Below are positions 6,474-7,027 of a stretch of DNA of 7,027 nt, piece by piece (position 1 is the first letter of the stretch; the number at the start of each line of letters is the position of its first letter). A program made the position numbers and the translations under genes. The notes under the pieces are model-generated. The model searched no databases. It was not told where the DNA came from and worked only from the letters and a program-made list of their open reading frames with translations. The DNA comes from Euryarchaeota archaeon UBA128 (GTDB lineage Archaea; Thermoplasmatota; Poseidoniia; Poseidoniales; Poseidoniaceae). The stretch lies in the NCBI GenBank assembly GCA_002496955.1, contig DALZ01000149.1, positions 1-7,027 of the forward strand, given 5' to 3'.

Positions 6474-7027
6474 ATGAGCGAACTCTGGGTTGAGAAGCAT
6501 CGACCACGCTCTGTCAGTGAGATTAGAGGCCAGCCTGCAGTTGTGCAACGACTAACTATCTATGCTGAAAAAAAACAATTCCCACACTTGTTGTTCGCAG
6601 GTCCACCTGGCACCGGTAAGACCACTGCCGCAATGGCACTTACCAAGGATGTATTCGGTGATAATTATCGAGAAAATCTTCTAGAAATGAATGCTTCAGA
6701 TGAAAGAAAACTGGAAAGTATCAGAACCAAAGTGAAGCAGTTTGCAAGGACCAGTCCTTATGGCGGCGCCCCTTTCAAAATTATTTTTCTCGACGAAGCA
6801 GACGCGTTAACTAATGATGCTCAAGGCGCATTGCGAAGAATCATGGAACAGTATGCAGAAACCTGTAGGTTTATCCTTTCTTGCAACTACTCATCAAAGA
6901 TTATTGAACCAATCCAATCAAGATGTGCGGTCTTCCGATTCAGGCCGCTTGCCGACTCAGATGTTCATCAGCAAGTTCACTATGTGGCTAAAATTGAGCA
7001 AGTAAACCTAGATGATGATGCTGCTGA
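6474..7027 (+). CDS. rfcS: Replication factor C small subunit (clamp loader AAA+ ATPase), 3' end outside window
   Basis: The product is the ATPase subunit of the archaeal clamp loader, which with RfcL opens the PCNA ring and loads it at primer-template junctions. The visible 184 residues hold the AAA+ core in order: the N-terminal RFC motif 'WVEKHRP' (usually EKYRP); Walker A GPPGTGKT at residues 43-50; 'MNASDER' of RFC box IV; Walker B 'IIFLDEAD' with Asp107 and Glu108; '[10 protein letters not shown]'; sensor 1 region '[12 protein letters not shown]' with Asn138; and the 'SRC' box with Arg150, the arginine finger acting on the neighbouring subunit. Family members have about 320-330 residues, so the lid and C-terminal collar domains lie beyond the edge. 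ATG 6474 gives the family-typical 'MSELWVEK' start; an in-frame ATG at 6441 would add 11 residues with no family match. All catalytic residues of this part are intact. Confidence 0.96.
   Translation, partial: MSELWVEKHRPRSVSEIRGQPAVVQRLTIYAEKKQFPHLLFAGPPGTGKTTAAMALTKDVFGDNYRENLLEMNASDERKLESIRTKVKQFARTSPYGGAPFKIIFLDEADALTNDAQGALRRIMEQYAETCRFILSCNYSSKIIEPIQSRCAVFRFRPLADSDVHQQVHYVAKIEQVNLDDDAA

Noticed and set aside
6814..7005. Plus-strand open frame in a second frame over rfcS
   Set aside because: It overlaps the Walker B to SRC region of rfcS, which is unmistakably coding in its own frame.

Overview
The window holds two divergent protein-coding genes, both cut by the window edges, and a 135-bp intergenic region between them. 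The right edge carries the first 184 codons of a replication factor C small subunit of the archaeal type, on the + strand. The rest, about 6.3 kb, is one uninterrupted minus-strand reading frame. I checked it codon by codon and found no stop or frameshift. It starts at 6338 and runs off the left edge after 2112 codons.

The large frame encodes a secreted, modular protein. It has an N-terminal signal peptide, then a tandem array with a period of about 325 residues (about 975 bp). Each unit pairs a DNRLRE/CBM96-like beta-sandwich domain with a fibronectin-III-like domain. Six full units and the start of a seventh DNRLRE-like domain are visible. The unit copies are strongly diverged, recognisable in protein motifs but not as DNA repeats. 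It is rich in N-X-S/T sequons and has very few cysteines, which fall in four close or same-domain pairs. This suits an extracellular adhesin, surface-layer-associated or polysaccharide-binding protein. No catalytic domain is visible in the part present.

The organism is most likely an archaeon, on the basis of the RfcS-type clamp-loader subunit and the TATA-like element upstream of the large gene. Fairly low G+C by eye, an acidic Asn/Ser/Thr-rich giant exported protein and the RfcS sequence style together suggest a planktonic marine Thermoplasmatota lineage such as Poseidoniales (Marine Group II). That placement is inference and would need a tree of the RfcS protein.

Layout: 1..6338 minus strand, giant repeat protein; 6339..6473, intergenic region with a TATA-like element and Shine-Dalgarno-like sequence for the minus-strand gene; 6474..7027 plus strand, rfcS. 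The two genes have unrelated roles (surface protein versus DNA replication) and share only the divergent promoter region. I saw no RNA genes, CRISPR arrays, mobile elements or terminators.
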